From the NCBI RefSeq assembly GCF_025449335.1, contig NZ_CP104883.1, positions 3,030,501 through 3,094,500 on the forward strand: DNA of 64,000 nucleotides, read 5' to 3'. This document shows, one piece after another, positions 63,492 through 64,000 of the stretch. The DNA comes from Bartonella sp. HY328 (GTDB lineage: Bacteria; Pseudomonadota; Alphaproteobacteria; Rhizobiales; Rhizobiaceae). Within the stretch, counting starts at the first letter, position 1; each line of letters opens with the position of its first letter. The translations under genes were made by a program, and so were the position numbers. Under the pieces are notes generated by a model. The model did no database searches and was not told where the DNA came from. It was given only the letters and a program-made list of their open reading frames with translations.

Positions 63492-63978
63492 AGGTTAACT
63501 TTCTCCCTTTGTGTCCGGCACAAAATTGCCGAAAACACATGTTGAACCCTTAGGGCTGATCGGTATAATTTTTGCTAGTCGATATGCGTGAGGGTGAAGT
63601 AAGCCAGAAGTAGAGATCAGATGATATTGCCTAAATGTTGAAAAACCAACATATTCAGAATCTTTCATGCGCTGACAAATTTACAAGCGCAAAAATTGGC
63701 CGGTATTATTGGATAAAATCCATAATTCCATTAGCCATAATTAACAACATCAAACATGATAAACACTGGTAAGGTCACGATTTTGCTCTCGACAGAATAT
63801 GACTACCATATCACTTTTTTTAATAAGAATCAACTTATTATCAAAATTTTAACAAAAGAGAGCAATTTAAGCATATGCCTAGTGCTTTTCCACTTAAGAA
63901 ACAAGTAAAACCAAAATATGTCGAGTGATTCTCCTATATGGAGAGCACAGGCCGCCTTTCAAGGCGGCCTTAAATATT
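63492..63978. other. Spacer between carD and the gene at the window edge
   Basis: This 487-base AT-rich stretch holds the carD promoter and the terminator at 63949. No gene was seen. Confidence 0.6.
63949..63978 (-). terminator. Terminator of the gene at the right edge
   Basis: GGCCGCCTT and AAGGCGGCC pair perfectly around a two-base loop, just past the stop of the partial gene at 63979. A U-tract is weak on the minus strand. Confidence 0.75.
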
Positions 63979-64000
63979 TTAATCGCCACTACCGGCATTG
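63979..64000 (-). CDS. C-terminal end of a gene, probably ferredoxin FdxA
   Basis: Only the last residues, NAGSGD plus the stop at 63979, are visible. Many Rhizobiales 7Fe ferredoxins (FdxA) end in PGSGD and lie next to carD, which is why I suggest this identity. Six residues are too few to prove it. The strong hairpin after the stop supports a real gene end. Confidence 0.45.

Noticed and set aside
1..64000. CRISPR arrays, tRNA or rRNA genes, prophage or conjugation genes
   Set aside because: I saw no regularly spaced repeats, no tRNA T-loop plus CCA-type patterns, no rRNA blocks and no phage or transfer protein motifs. A tRNA search by covariance model would be decisive.

Overview
The window looks like chromosome of an AT-rich alphaproteobacterium of the order Hyphomicrobiales (Rhizobiales), closest in gene content to the Bartonellaceae/Brucellaceae. 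The evidence is order-typical gene sets: a PetP/PetR/EnvZ-like regulator cluster, a FeuP/FeuQ-type two-component pair with small PepSY proteins, hisD followed by a UPF0262 protein and a small phosphatase, CarD next to what looks like a ferredoxin end, lgt-midA-pgeF, and lptM-lysA. Low GC and long AT-rich spacers suggest a host-associated lineage. The species call is inference. I saw no rRNA, tRNA or CRISPR array.

Layout. 1-5.7 kb: two-component regulators, MarR regulator, metallo-beta-lactamase-fold hydrolase, Dps, YebC. 6-9.8 kb: a decayed IS1595-type element, serine dehydratase, two AT-rich orphan reading frames and a dispersed repeat. 9.8-20.6 kb (minus strand): alcohol dehydrogenase, a YhiI-RbbA-YhhJ-type exporter operon, and glpD-glpF-glpK for glycerol use. 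20.6-23.8 kb: a probable Pho box, a GT4 glycosyltransferase and UDP-glucose dehydrogenase, which together suggest phosphate-starvation glycolipid synthesis. 23.8-27 kb: allE-allD-MFS ureide catabolism. 27.5-33 kb: lysA-lptM, a histidine phosphatase, fabI, pgm. 33-40 kb: peroxiredoxin, MarR-bioY, several secreted small proteins (a WWQW protein and two SH3 proteins), leuC. 40-43 kb: FeuPQ-like system with PepSY proteins on both sides. 43-50 kb: YigZ, an HxlR-controlled oxidoreductase, a large unknown protein, a DnaJ-like co-chaperone, a ketopantoate reductase. 50-55 kb: CsaA, a lipoprotein, an M24-fold protein lacking metal ligands, pgeF-midA-lgt. 55-60 kb: UbiK, YbjN, hisD-UPF0262-phosphatase. 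60-62.6 kb: an accessory patch. 62.9-64 kb: CarD and the tail of a probable ferredoxin.

The clearest unexplained structure is at 59.8-62.6 kb. A secreted DUF3298-type protein gene is cut in two by an IS5-family (IS427-like) element flanked by CTAG duplications. Conceptual removal of the element restores one continuous reading frame. Just downstream lies a 291-bp MITE-like element with related ends, and part of its interior recurs inverted at 9.4 kb. I found no strong candidate for a wholly new multi-gene system. The best candidates for follow-up are the FeuPQ/PepSY module, the Pho-linked glycolipid pair, the metal-free M24 protein and the secreted small-protein cluster at 35.6-38.1 kb.
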